Source: Niveibacterium umoris
GTDB lineage: Bacteria > Pseudomonadota > Gammaproteobacteria > Burkholderiales > Rhodocyclaceae
NCBI RefSeq assembly: GCF_014197015.1
Contig: NZ_JACIET010000001.1
Coordinates: 1,240,001 to 1,304,000 of the forward strand
Reading direction: 5' to 3'
DNA length: 64,000 nucleotides
The notes under the pieces are model-generated. The model saw only the letters and a program-made list of their open reading frames with translations, did no database searches and was not told where the DNA came from. Below are positions 43,867 through 52,255 of this stretch, in pieces (within the stretch, counting starts at the first letter, position 1; each line of letters begins with the position of its first letter). The position numbers were made by a program, and so were the translations under genes.

Positions 43867-45612
43867 ATGCGTAGTTCATTCCTCAAGCGCAAACCGCTCG
43901 CGCTCCTCCTCGCCTGCTTGCTAACAGCCTGTGGCGGCGGTGGTTCATCCGGCAGCGGCGCTGGCACCGGCGTAACGCCCGCGCCCACGCCTACACCGAC
44001 GCCGGTGCCTCCGGTCGACAGTTCCATCGCCATCACCAGTGCCGCCGGCAGCGTCGAAAACCGCCTTGCGTGCAACAAGGGCGCGGTGGTTGCCGAGTGC
44101 GGCCTGCGCATCTACCAGGTGATGGTGGAATCCTTTGTCGACGGGAACCCTAGCGCCGACTACAACGCCGGTTATGGCACCAGCCAGCACAAGGGCGACT
44201 TGCAAGGCATCATCAATTCGCTGGACTACATCAAGAGCACAGGTTCGAACGCCTTGTGGCTGACGCCCGTGTTCGAGTCGACGCCGAAAGCGGGTCAGGA
44301 CATCTGGACCACTCGCCTGGACGCAACCGGCTACTTCACCAGCAACTACTTCAACATCGACCCGAAGTTCGGCACCCTGGCGCAGGCCAAGACGCTGGTT
44401 GCTGAAGCGCACAAACGCGGCATCTACGTGTTCTTCGATGGCGTGTTCGGGCATCACAAGGACAACCTGGCCCCTTCCCCCACCGGAAAACTGCCGGTCA
44501 CGACATCAACGTGTCTGAGCGATTCGGGCACCTACAAAGCGGGCTCCAATCAGCAGTGCGACGACTACTCAAGCACGGCGACGGTCGACTTCTACAAGGA
44601 AGTCGTGCGCTACTGGATCACGCAGGTTGGCATCGATGGCTGGCGCCTTGATCAGGCCTACCAGATCCCGACGAGCGCCTGGCAAACCCTGCGCGCTGAA
44701 GTCAAATCCGCCTCGCAGGCGGTGACCTATACGAACGCGGCCGGTACCTCGGTCAATCCGCTTGGCTACATGGTCGCCGAGGTCTGGAGCGGCGAGAGCA
44801 CGATTCAGTCGAAGGCCTATGGTCCGACGTCGAGCCCGGCGCTCGCGTCAGCATTCGATTTCCCCGCCCGCTATCGTGTCGTCCAGACCCTTGCCGTTGA
44901 AGAAAGCGGCTACGGCAAGCAGCCGGCGACGAAACTCAAGGAGGTCTTCAGCACCCATTCGGTGTATGCAGACCACGCCATGCCGAACCTGATGCTGACC
45001 AACCACGATCTGGTTCGCTTCGGTGACCTGCTGCAGCGTGGCGGTATTGCGGAACCGACGAACGATGCCTACTGGGCGCGCCACAAGCTCGCGTTCTCGT
45101 TCATGGCAGCGTACAGCGGCCCAGTAACGCTGTACTACGGTGATGAAATCGGCCAGGAAGTCGCCAATTTCTCTACGCAGCAGTCCAGCAACACCTGCGC
45201 CGCAGCCGGCCTGTGCGACGACCACGTCAGCCGCAGCCCGGCGCTGGTCGAAGGGGTCGCAACCTCCTTCGGTGGCGCGGTCGGCGTACTCAATGCGCGC
45301 CAGGCGGATCTGAAGGCCTACGTCGCCAAACTCTGGGCATTGCGCGACGCCAACCCGGCGCTGGCCTACGGTTCGCGGACCCATGTCTACGCCGACTCGA
45401 CCCTCTACGTCGACCGCAAGGATGCAGGCAGCAACCGCGTCCTGTTGATCATGAACACCGGAACCAGCGCTGCAAGCATCAAGCTTGACACGGCCGCGAT
45501 CGGCGCCGACACCGGGCTGACCGATCTGGTTGCCGGCGACAGCATCGCCGCGGCGAGCGGCAGCTACGCAATCACGGTCCCCGCTCTGAGCGCCCGCTTC
45601 CTGAAGTTCTGA
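43867..45612 (+). CDS. lipoprotein alpha-amylase (GH13)
   Basis: 581 residues. A lipoprotein signal peptide ends at LLTAC with the lipid Cys at about residue 21, followed by a Gly/Ser stretch and a Pro/Thr linker (TPAPTPTPTPVPP). The GH13 barrel carries nucleophile Asp262 (GWRLDQ), acid/base Glu305 (AEVW) and Asp381 (TNHD). A C-terminal beta domain ends LSARFLKF. It should hydrolyse alpha-1,4-glucans at the cell surface or in the periplasm. A MalE-like binding protein and a MalT-like regulator elsewhere in the window fit maltodextrin use. Confidence 0.92.
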   Translation: MRSSFLKRKPLALLLACLLTACGGGGSSGSGAGTGVTPAPTPTPTPVPPVDSSIAITSAAGSVENRLACNKGAVVAECGLRIYQVMVESFVDGNPSADYNAGYGTSQHKGDLQGIINSLDYIKSTGSNALWLTPVFESTPKAGQDIWTTRLDATGYFTSNYFNIDPKFGTLAQAKTLVAEAHKRGIYVFFDGVFGHHKDNLAPSPTGKLPVTTSTCLSDSGTYKAGSNQQCDDYSSTATVDFYKEVVRYWITQVGIDGWRLDQAYQIPTSAWQTLRAEVKSASQAVTYTNAAGTSVNPLGYMVAEVWSGESTIQSKAYGPTSSPALASAFDFPARYRVVQTLAVEESGYGKQPATKLKEVFSTHSVYADHAMPNLMLTNHDLVRFGDLLQRGGIAEPTNDAYWARHKLAFSFMAAYSGPVTLYYGDEIGQEVANFSTQQSSNTCAAAGLCDDHVSRSPALVEGVATSFGGAVGVLNARQADLKAYVAKLWALRDANPALAYGSRTHVYADSTLYVDRKDAGSNRVLLIMNTGTSAASIKLDTAAIGADTGLTDLVAGDSIAAASGSYAITVPALSARFLKF

Positions 45613-45632
45613 TCGGGCAGGCGTCCCGAAGA

Positions 45633-45658
45633 AAAGGGCCGGTTCAGACCGGCCCTTT
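45633..45658. terminator. bidirectional terminator between amylase and glutamine-synthetase-like genes
   Basis: AAAGGGCCGGT and ACCGGCCCTTT with loop TCAG; the arms begin with A and end with T runs, so it can work in both directions between convergent genes. Confidence 0.85.
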
Positions 45659-45663
45659 ATCGT

Positions 45664-46995
45664 TCACACCTGCAGTGCGAGGTGCCGGCGCTCCCAGGCG
45701 CCCACTTCCGCCATGAAGGCATCGAACTCGGTTTGCTTGACGCCGCAGTAGGCGCGCACAAACCCGGCCCCCAACATCTCGGCCGCAGGCACGCTGGCGC
45801 CCAGGGTGAGCAAGGCCGCTTCAATTCCCAGCGGCAACTCACGCGGGAAGGTATAGCCCGAGCGGTCGCCGATCGACGGCCTGCGCGCGAGACCTTCCTC
45901 GATGCCGCGCAAGCCGCAGGCGAGCGAAGCCGCGATTGCGAGATACGGATTGGCATCACTGCCGGCAAGGCGGTTCTCGACACGCCGCGCCACCGGTCCC
46001 GAACTCGGCACGCGCAACGCCACGGTACGGTTGTCTTCCGCCCATTCCAGATTCACAGGGGCCTGCGAACCATGGACGTAACGTCGCCATGAATTGATGA
46101 AGGGCGCGAAGATCAGCATGAAATCCGGCATGTAGCGCTGCAACCCGCCGATGTAGGCAGAAAACGCCTCGGTGTCCGCACCACTGGCCGGATCGGCGAA
46201 GATGTTCCGGCCCGCCGCATCGACGACGCTCTGGTGCAGGTGCATGGAACTGCCCGGCTGCCCTGCAACCGGTTTGGCCATGAACACCGCCAAAAGGCCA
46301 TGGCGCGCGGCGACTTCCCGCAGGGCCATCTTGAAGTAGATCACCTGGTCGGCGACGTCCAGCGGATCACCGTGCAAGAGGTTCAGTTCGTACTGCGACT
46401 GACCGACTTCATGCAGCCACGTATCGGTGCGCACGCCCAGCCCTTCCAGCGCAACGCCCAGCTCATCCCAGAAGGCTGCGTGCTCGTCGGCCGCCGCGAG
46501 GCTATAGCCGGCCGGGCTTTGCTCGATGACCCCACCGCGACCGCGCGGCGCTTCGAAGCCCGCTTCAATCCGATCGTTCCGTTCGAACAGGTAGAACTCG
46601 ATCTCGGGCGCCACCACCGCATGCAAACCGCGCGCCTCGAATGCCTCCAGCACCCGCAACAAGACGGAACGCGCGGCGAAATCCGACGGGCGTCCATCGA
46701 AGTGAACGGCATCGTGTATCGCAATCGCCCTGCTCGGACGCCACGGCAGCAGGCGCAGACTGCGCAGATCCGGAACGAGCCGTACATCCTGATCGGAATC
46801 GCCGGTAATGTCGTCATCCGGGTAATTGCCGTCGACCGTGTGAAGCCCGATGGCCTCGGCAATCCGCAGTTCTGCACCGGCCTTGAAGTCACGCGCGGGC
46901 CGGATCTTGCCGCGCGGAATTGCGTTCACATCCGGGAACACGCAGGCCACGTCGCGCGCAGCAGATAGGTCCGTCACCGGGGTCCGGTACGACAT
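45664..46995 (-). CDS. glutamine synthetase family protein (gamma-glutamyl-amide ligase type)
   Basis: 443 residues from the ATG at 46995, which follows GAGGAT; an upstream ATG at 47025 has no ribosome site. Glutamine-synthetase fold landmarks: VAPEIEFYLFE, EVGQSQYELNLLHGDPL, the FMAKPVAGQPGSSMHLHQS block, NRTVALRVPSSGPVARRVENRLAGSDANPYLAIAA. It lacks the C-terminal adenylylation segment of GlnA and is nearer to PuuA-type gamma-glutamylpolyamine synthetases. No Puu genes are adjacent, so the amine substrate is open. Confidence 0.87.
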   Translation of the reverse strand: MSYRTPVTDLSAARDVACVFPDVNAIPRGKIRPARDFKAGAELRIAEAIGLHTVDGNYPDDDITGDSDQDVRLVPDLRSLRLLPWRPSRAIAIHDAVHFDGRPSDFAARSVLLRVLEAFEARGLHAVVAPEIEFYLFERNDRIEAGFEAPRGRGGVIEQSPAGYSLAAADEHAAFWDELGVALEGLGVRTDTWLHEVGQSQYELNLLHGDPLDVADQVIYFKMALREVAARHGLLAVFMAKPVAGQPGSSMHLHQSVVDAAGRNIFADPASGADTEAFSAYIGGLQRYMPDFMLIFAPFINSWRRYVHGSQAPVNLEWAEDNRTVALRVPSSGPVARRVENRLAGSDANPYLAIAASLACGLRGIEEGLARRPSIGDRSGYTFPRELPLGIEAALLTLGASVPAAEMLGAGFVRAYCGVKQTEFDAFMAEVGAWERRHLALQV

Positions 46996-47133
46996 GTCAG
47001 TATCCTCGACCGTCAGTGCGGTCATCGAAACAAACGCGCAAGGCTACGCGCCATTCGGCTCCAAATCGAGGTCCAATCCCGCCCGGCGCGCTAGTCCACT
47101 GGGTCGCCGGCCTCCGCGCCGACCACCAATAAA

Positions 47134-47158
47134 AACGGCCGGGGGATACCCGGCCGTT
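47134..47158 (-). terminator. rho-independent terminator of the DEAD-box gene
   Basis: AACGGCCGGG and CCCGGCCGTT flank a 5-base loop. On the minus strand TTTTTATT follows. Located 22 bases after the helicase stop codon. Confidence 0.9.
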
Positions 47159-47179
47159 GCGCGCTGCGGTGTGCTTGGA

Positions 47180-48823
47180 TCAGTCGAACTTGCGACGCGG
47201 ACGCTCACTGCCGAAGGGCTTCGCGTCGCCCCATGACTTGCGCGGTGCATCCGGACGACGATCACCGAAACTACGTTCGCCTGTCGGGCGCGCATCGCGT
47301 TGCGGGCGGTCGCCATACGGTGCGGCGTCACGGGCGGGACGGTCGCCAAAGCTGCGCGGGGCGCTTTCATCGCGGCGGAAGCCCTCACGCACACCAAACC
47401 CTTCGCGATTGCCAGCGTTTTCGCGATTGCCGAAGGTTTCGCCACGCGGCGCACGGTCGCCAAAACTGCGCGGCTCGCTGGCAAACGGGCGGCGATCACC
47501 AAAACTGCGCTCACCCTGCGGGCGGCGGTCGCCAAAGCTGCGCTCGCCCTGCGGACGACGATCGCCGAAATTGCGATCGCCAAACGGGCGGCCTTCGCGG
47601 CGCTCGCCTTGCGGGCGACGCTCATCCCACTTGCGCGGCGCCGGGCGACGACCGTCACCACGGGCACCCGGCTTGAACTCGGCAACCATGCCTTCGACTT
47701 CGGTGATCTTCACCGGGCGACCGATGAAGCGTTCGATGCCGCGCAGCGCGCCGACGTCGTCACGACCCACGAAAGACACCGCGGTACCCGTGGCGCCAGC
47801 GCGGCCGGTACGGCCGATACGGTGCACGTAGTCTTCGGCAAACTTCGGCAGATCGAAGTTGAACACATGCGTGATGGCCGGCACGTCGATGCCGCGCGCG
47901 GCCACGTCGGTAGCCACCAGCACGCGCACTTCACCGCGGCGCAGCTGGTTGAGCATGCGGGTACGCTGACGCTGCTGCAGGTCGCCATGCAAGGCAGCCG
48001 TGGCATGGCCTTCAGCATCCAGTGCGGCGGCGAGTTCGTCAGCGCTGCGCTTGGTCGAGGTGAACACGACGGCCTGGCCGTTCGCCTCACCATTGAGCCA
48101 ATGGCTCAGCAGGCGGCGCTTGTGGCCGAAGTTGTCGACGAAAACGATGTGCTGGTCGATCGCGTCAGTGCGAGCGACTTCGGCCTTCACTTCGATCGTC
48201 TGCGGATTCTTCTGCAGTTGCGACGACAGCGACATCACGGTGCGCGACATGGTGGCGGTGAAGCACACGGTCTGGCGATCGGTCGGCAGCTTGGCGGCAA
48301 TCGCCATCACGTCGTCCGAGAACCCCATGTCGAGCATGCGGTCGGCTTCGTCGAGCACGAAGACTTCGATGCGCGAGAAGTCCAGACGGCCCGATTGCAT
48401 CTGGTCCATCAGGCGGCCCGGCGTCGCGACGAGGATTTCGTGCGGCGTCGAGATGGCGCGGTTCTGTTCGCGGTAGGACTCACCACCCGTCACGCAGATC
48501 GTCTTGACGCGGTTGAGCTGGCGCGAGAACTGCTTCGCCGCGTTGGCAACCTGTTGCGCCAGTTCGCGGGTCGGTGTCAGCACGAGGACGCGCGGACCGA
48601 TGCTCTTGGTCTTCGGGGGCTGGGTGAGGCGCGCCAGGGCGGGAAGCAGGAAGGCGGCAGTCTTGCCGGTTCCGGTCGGCGCAGACGCGATCAGGTCAGC
48701 GCCTTGCAGCAGCAGCGGGATGGCTTTCTGCTGCACGGGTGTCGGTTGGGTCAAGCCTTGCGAAGCAAGGGTGGACTCAAGGGTTTGGCCAAGGCCAAGG
48801 TCGGCGAAGCCGATATCGGACAT
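47180..48823 (-). CDS. DEAD-box RNA helicase (RhlE-like) with repetitive C-terminal tail
   Basis: 547 residues. Helicase core about 1-375: Q motif LTQPTPVQQKAIP, Walker A APTGTGKT (48-55), PTRELAQQ, TPGRL, DEAD, TATMS in place of SAT, and HRIGRTGRAG. Residues 395-547 form a basic low-complexity tail with seven FGDR units separated by RPQGER-like spacers, likely to bind RNA non-specifically. Such helicases help ribosome assembly and RNA turnover, often in the cold. A promoter region of about 300 bases precedes it. Confidence 0.94.
   Translation of the reverse strand: MSDIGFADLGLGQTLESTLASQGLTQPTPVQQKAIPLLLQGADLIASAPTGTGKTAAFLLPALARLTQPPKTKSIGPRVLVLTPTRELAQQVANAAKQFSRQLNRVKTICVTGGESYREQNRAISTPHEILVATPGRLMDQMQSGRLDFSRIEVFVLDEADRMLDMGFSDDVMAIAAKLPTDRQTVCFTATMSRTVMSLSSQLQKNPQTIEVKAEVARTDAIDQHIVFVDNFGHKRRLLSHWLNGEANGQAVVFTSTKRSADELAAALDAEGHATAALHGDLQQRQRTRMLNQLRRGEVRVLVATDVAARGIDVPAITHVFNFDLPKFAEDYVHRIGRTGRAGATGTAVSFVGRDDVGALRGIERFIGRPVKITEVEGMVAEFKPGARGDGRRPAPRKWDERRPQGERREGRPFGDRNFGDRRPQGERSFGDRRPQGERSFGDRRPFASEPRSFGDRAPRGETFGNRENAGNREGFGVREGFRRDESAPRSFGDRPARDAAPYGDRPQRDARPTGERSFGDRRPDAPRKSWGDAKPFGSERPRRKFD
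47255..47587 (-). repeat. in-frame FGDR repeats in the helicase tail
   Basis: Seven FGDR tetrapeptides in about 110 residues (413-523), two of them in exact tandem copies of SFGDRRPQGER. At the DNA level the units are imperfect direct repeats and could expand or contract by slippage. Confidence 0.8.
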
Positions 48824-49119
48824 TCAATTCTCCAGTTCGGGCAAACAAAAGCCGCCTCGGCGCATGAATCGAACATTCGATTCAGTGGCGCAGAGCCAAT
48901 GAGGGCTTGCTTGGGAGCAACCCGGGATGGCGCATCGCAATAAACATCGATGCCAACCGGGTATGTCGAACGGGAAAGTCCGGAAACGACGGGAAGCTGG
49001 AAATCGATGCGTGCCGGACAAAAAACCAACCGGCAGCCGAGACGAAGGGGCGGATTATGCCACAACCCCCAAAAAACACCAGAAATGTTTTCGGACCGGG
49101 CCAAAAACCCCTGAAATCA
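48824..49119. other. 296-base region upstream of the helicase gene
   Basis: No ORF with a ribosome site. It holds a perfect 8-bp inverted repeat at 48866-48883 (GAATCGAA-CA-TTCGATTC), 43-60 bases upstream of the helicase ATG, and a lower-GC stretch rich in A-runs at 49018-49110. It probably contains the helicase promoter and a long leader. Confidence 0.45.
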
Positions 49120-49671
49120 TCAACCCCCGCGAAGGCGCGTGGTTTGTCCGGGGAGCAGCCCGCGCAAGCCCGGGCTCTTGAGCTCGATTTCGCCACGCAC
49201 GAAGACGTTGTCGCGCACAAGCTCGAAACCGAGCGCACGCGCGAGGGAAGTCATCGGTTGATTGGAGGCAAGGCAGCACAGTCGAACGCGCCGCACGCCC
49301 TGCGCGGCGAGCATGCGCATCAAACGCTCGCCGAGGCGCTTGGCCAACCCCTTGCGCTGGACACCCGGCAGCACAGAGAAGCTCAATTCCCACGCGCCGT
49401 CCCACTCTGGCGCTGCCTGAGCGAGACCGACAAGCAGGCCGTCGGGAGAGAAAGTGCCGCAGAAAAGATCCGACGAAAAATCCAGATCATCGGCGAAGCG
49501 GTCAAGTGTCGCATCGGGAAGGATGTGACCGAAACGGTTGTAGCGCAATCCCGCCGGCAATGCGCGCCAGTGCTCGGCGACGGCATCGACATCGTTGCGG
49601 GAGAGGCGACGCAGTTCCCAATCCCTGCGCGGAGGAGTCTGACCAGGCCAATTCATGGTGTCGTGGATCAT
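49120..49671 (-). CDS. GNAT-family N-acetyltransferase
   Basis: 183 residues from the ATG at 49671, supported by GGGGTGAT; the frame is open to 49743. GNAT motif A is LSFSVLPGVQRKGLAKRLGERLMRMLAAQG, with the Q/R-x-x-G-x-A acetyl-CoA loop at QRKGLA, and motif B is LCCLASNQPMTSLARALGFELVRDN. The substrate is unknown. It is transcribed in the same direction as the helicase gene and 296 bases upstream of it. Confidence 0.83.
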   Translation of the reverse strand: MIHDTMNWPGQTPPRRDWELRRLSRNDVDAVAEHWRALPAGLRYNRFGHILPDATLDRFADDLDFSSDLFCGTFSPDGLLVGLAQAAPEWDGAWELSFSVLPGVQRKGLAKRLGERLMRMLAAQGVRRVRLCCLASNQPMTSLARALGFELVRDNVFVRGEIELKSPGLRGLLPGQTTRLRGG

Positions 49672-49822
49672 GCGCCAAATCACCCCGCCTGGCCACCGGG
49701 GGATACCCGCGCTCTGACCCACGTCATGAGCCACGCAGTGCAACCGACCGCGACACGCGCCAAGCAGGTGGCCATACCGGGGTTGCTTGCGCTACGCTCG
49801 CCGACCTTGGGGAGGGGAAACC

Positions 49823-50278
49823 ATGACAGCAATACCGACAACTGATGGCGGCGCTCGGGAAGTCGATCGCCTGCTCGCGCACTACGCCGAAAGCCACCGC
49901 AATCCGACCAACGAGAAGATTCACCTGGTCTGCATTCCGCTGATCCTGCTGAGTCTCGTGGGCATGTTGTGGGCGGCGTCCCCGTGGGTCGCACTCGGCT
50001 TCATAGGAGCAAGCCTCGTCTATTACGCCCGCTTGTCGCCGAGCTTTCTGGTCGCGATGGCGCTTGTCAGCGCGCTGATTCTGGGCTGCGTGGCGATGCT
50101 CGGAGCCCAGACGTTCCGGGTTTCTCTGGCTGTCTTCGTCGTGGCGTGGATCGGCCAATTCATCGGCCATAAGATCGAGGGCAAGAAGCCTTCGTTCTTC
50201 GAAGACATCCGCTACCTTTGGGTGGGCCCGCTGTTCTGCCTGACTTTTGCCTTCCGGGCGCTCAAGCTGCGCTGGTAG
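49823..50278 (+). CDS. Mpo1-like/DUF962 membrane protein
   Basis: 151 residues from the ATG after GGAGGGG. Starts with the DUF962 signature DRLLAHYAESHRNPTNEKIHLVCIPLI, whose His and Asn residues are the metal ligands in yeast Mpo1, followed by four hydrophobic segments and IGHKIEGKKPSFFEDIRYLWVGPLF. Yeast Mpo1 is a 2-hydroxy fatty acid dioxygenase; activity in this bacterium is inferred from conserved motifs only. Stand-alone gene. Confidence 0.86.
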   Translation: MTAIPTTDGGAREVDRLLAHYAESHRNPTNEKIHLVCIPLILLSLVGMLWAASPWVALGFIGASLVYYARLSPSFLVAMALVSALILGCVAMLGAQTFRVSLAVFVVAWIGQFIGHKIEGKKPSFFEDIRYLWVGPLFCLTFAFRALKLRW

Positions 50279-50404
50279 GCAGAACCCTTTGCGGCGCGCC
50301 ATCCACAGAAGATGTGCGCGGGCTTGTGGATAAGCCCTGTACCGGCGCGCCAACTCACTGAATCATCGACTGAATTCAGGATTGCTCAATAAAGAGGCAC
50401 GACT

Positions 50405-51067
50405 TCAGACCGCCAGCATCGGGATCTGTGCCATCCATGCCACGTAGTCCTCTGTCACCCAGCGCGCGCCAGAAGCCTGTGCAGCATCCGCCGACATTCC
50501 GCTGAGAATGGCCGCAACAGCAGCCCCCGCAGCAACGCCGGCCTTGATGCCCAATTGTGAGTCTTCATGCACCAGGGCTTCGCGCGGCGCCACGCCAAGT
50601 CGCCGGCAAGCCTCGATGAACGGGTCCGGATGCGGTTTGCCGCGCACGACGTCTTCGGCGCCGAGCGTGATGCCGAACGCGTCGATCAGCCCGAGCTCCT
50701 GCAGTGAAAAGTCGATGTTCATGCGCGGCGCGTTGGTCACCAGTGCGGTCGCGACCCCCTGCCCGGCGAGCCATTCGAGGTAGTCGCGCAAACCGTCGAT
50801 CGGGCGCATCCGCCCGCGTGCGATCGCGTGAAAGCGTTGCTCCTTGTCGTCGTGCAGACGCTGCGCCTCATCGCCTTCGACATGCCTGCCGAGCACGGCT
50901 CGCACAACATCCAGCGTCCGACCGGGCACGAGTCTCGGGTCGCCCGGCGCAAGGCCGCTGCCAAGGTGTGCGCGTGCAAACGCATCCCAAGCCGCGTCAT
51001 GCAGTGCAGTGCTGTCGGTGATGGTGCCATCCATGTCGAACAGCACCGCCTTGAAAGGGAAAGACAT
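50405..51067 (-). CDS. HAD-superfamily phosphatase/phosphoglucomutase-like hydrolase
   Basis: 220 residues from the ATG after GGAGGA; the frame is open to 51259 within the previous gene. HAD motif I is LFDMDGTITDS, motif II VTNAPRMN, motif III GKPHPDP, motif IV HEDSQLGIKAG. The small helical cap and length match beta-phosphoglucomutase-type or sugar-phosphatase members. It starts 8 bases after the kinase-like gene, so the two form one unit and may act on the same sugar: one adding phosphate, one moving or removing it (inference). Confidence 0.87.
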   Translation of the reverse strand: MSFPFKAVLFDMDGTITDSTALHDAAWDAFARAHLGSGLAPGDPRLVPGRTLDVVRAVLGRHVEGDEAQRLHDDKEQRFHAIARGRMRPIDGLRDYLEWLAGQGVATALVTNAPRMNIDFSLQELGLIDAFGITLGAEDVVRGKPHPDPFIEACRRLGVAPREALVHEDSQLGIKAGVAAGAAVAAILSGMSADAAQASGARWVTEDYVAWMAQIPMLAV

Positions 51068-51075
51068 CGATCCTC

Positions 51076-52158
51076 CTATTGGCCGGCGACTTGCCAGCGC
51101 TCTGCGTTGGCACGATCGGTTGCAAGTTGGTCGAGCAAAGCCGCTTTCGACATGCCTGCGTCGTGCCAGAACAGTGCATCGAGTTGTGTCAGCGCATCGA
51201 AGTGCTTGCCTGCCGCTTCGATCAGCCAGTCCGTGCGCGCCAGTGTTCGGCGGGTACAAGTCTGGCCGCGAAGATCGTCGTCGAGGTCGAGCCGGTGCGA
51301 CCGCCAGCCTTCCGCAAGATACAGGGCCGCCGGGTCGCTCGCCATCGCATTCCGCCAGCGCAATACGATGGCCGACAACCAGTCGAGCACATCCTGCGAG
51401 GCGCCGCGTGCCCGCAGGGTCGTCAGCAGGCGATCATAGGCATCAAGGGCGATCCGCTTTTCGAGCATGAAGGCCCGCAGCGCCTCGTCCTGCCCTGACG
51501 CGCGCTCCAGTTCCAGCAGCACTGCGAAGAAGTTGCGAGTTTCGAAGCGCTCGGCAGGATGGAACAACGGGGCCGCGAGACCATTCGAGTTGAGGTCGAC
51601 CAGCGGATCAAAGCGGTACATGTAGCCGAAGTCGAACATCCAAAGGCGATCGCCGTCGTCGACAAGGTTCCCCGGCGACACATCCCATTCGAAGAAACCA
51701 TGCAGATACAGATCAATCAGAAGATCGAACAGGCTTCCGAGGGTCCGTTCATTCCAAGTCTTCGCAACCGTTCCGGGGATCCAGTCAGACACGATCAACC
51801 CGCTGCGGAACGAGGCGTATCGGGTGCGTACGACACCGGCGGGGCAACTGTCGCCAAGCGCCTCCAGCTCGCAGCGGCGCTGAACTTCGTTGAGGAACGA
51901 AGTCTGGCCGTCAGGGTTCTGCACCAGACTCTGGCTCCGCGCGCGCTTGATGTTCCAGTCGCCACGGTCGTTACGCAGGCGGAACACGAAACCCGTAAGA
52001 CCGCCGGTATGTGCCTCGACGACATCGGGATGCGATGCATCGAGGGCCAACAATTGGGCCAGCGGAAGCGGCAGTTCATCGACCGCGCCGCACGCGACCT
52101 CCTGACCACTTGCCACGAAGGCCAGCTGCGCAGCCTGTCGAAGTTCATCCCGTGTCAT
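51076..52158 (-). CDS. kinase-like (APH/WaaP-fold) protein of unknown substrate
   Basis: 360 residues from the ATG at 52158, which follows GAGGAGGAG. Protein-kinase-like features can be read: Lys71 in WNIKRA, Glu91 in FLNEVQRR, the catalytic loop His153-x5-Asp159-x4-Asn164 (HGFFEWDVSPGN) and DFG at 176-178. The N-terminal 40 and C-terminal 130 residues are unique. This suggests a small-molecule or lipopolysaccharide kinase, but I cannot name the family. Forms a unit with the HAD gene and is divergent from a LuxR regulator with about 100 bases between. Confidence 0.7.
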   Translation of the reverse strand: MTRDELRQAAQLAFVASGQEVACGAVDELPLPLAQLLALDASHPDVVEAHTGGLTGFVFRLRNDRGDWNIKRARSQSLVQNPDGQTSFLNEVQRRCELEALGDSCPAGVVRTRYASFRSGLIVSDWIPGTVAKTWNERTLGSLFDLLIDLYLHGFFEWDVSPGNLVDDGDRLWMFDFGYMYRFDPLVDLNSNGLAAPLFHPAERFETRNFFAVLLELERASGQDEALRAFMLEKRIALDAYDRLLTTLRARGASQDVLDWLSAIVLRWRNAMASDPAALYLAEGWRSHRLDLDDDLRGQTCTRRTLARTDWLIEAAGKHFDALTQLDALFWHDAGMSKAALLDQLATDRANAERWQVAGQ

Positions 52159-52255
52159 GGTGCACTCCTCCTCAAACTCGATGCCCGCATCCTCCGCCCT
52201 GCGCGTCACCAAGTCGTCAAACCCCAAGGTTGATTGTCGCGGTACGATGCCGCCC

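Noticed and set aside
47300-48943. A 547-codon open frame on the plus strand opposite the DEAD-box helicase.
   Set aside because: Antisense shadow; the minus-strand helicase motifs are complete and the terminator fits only the minus strand.
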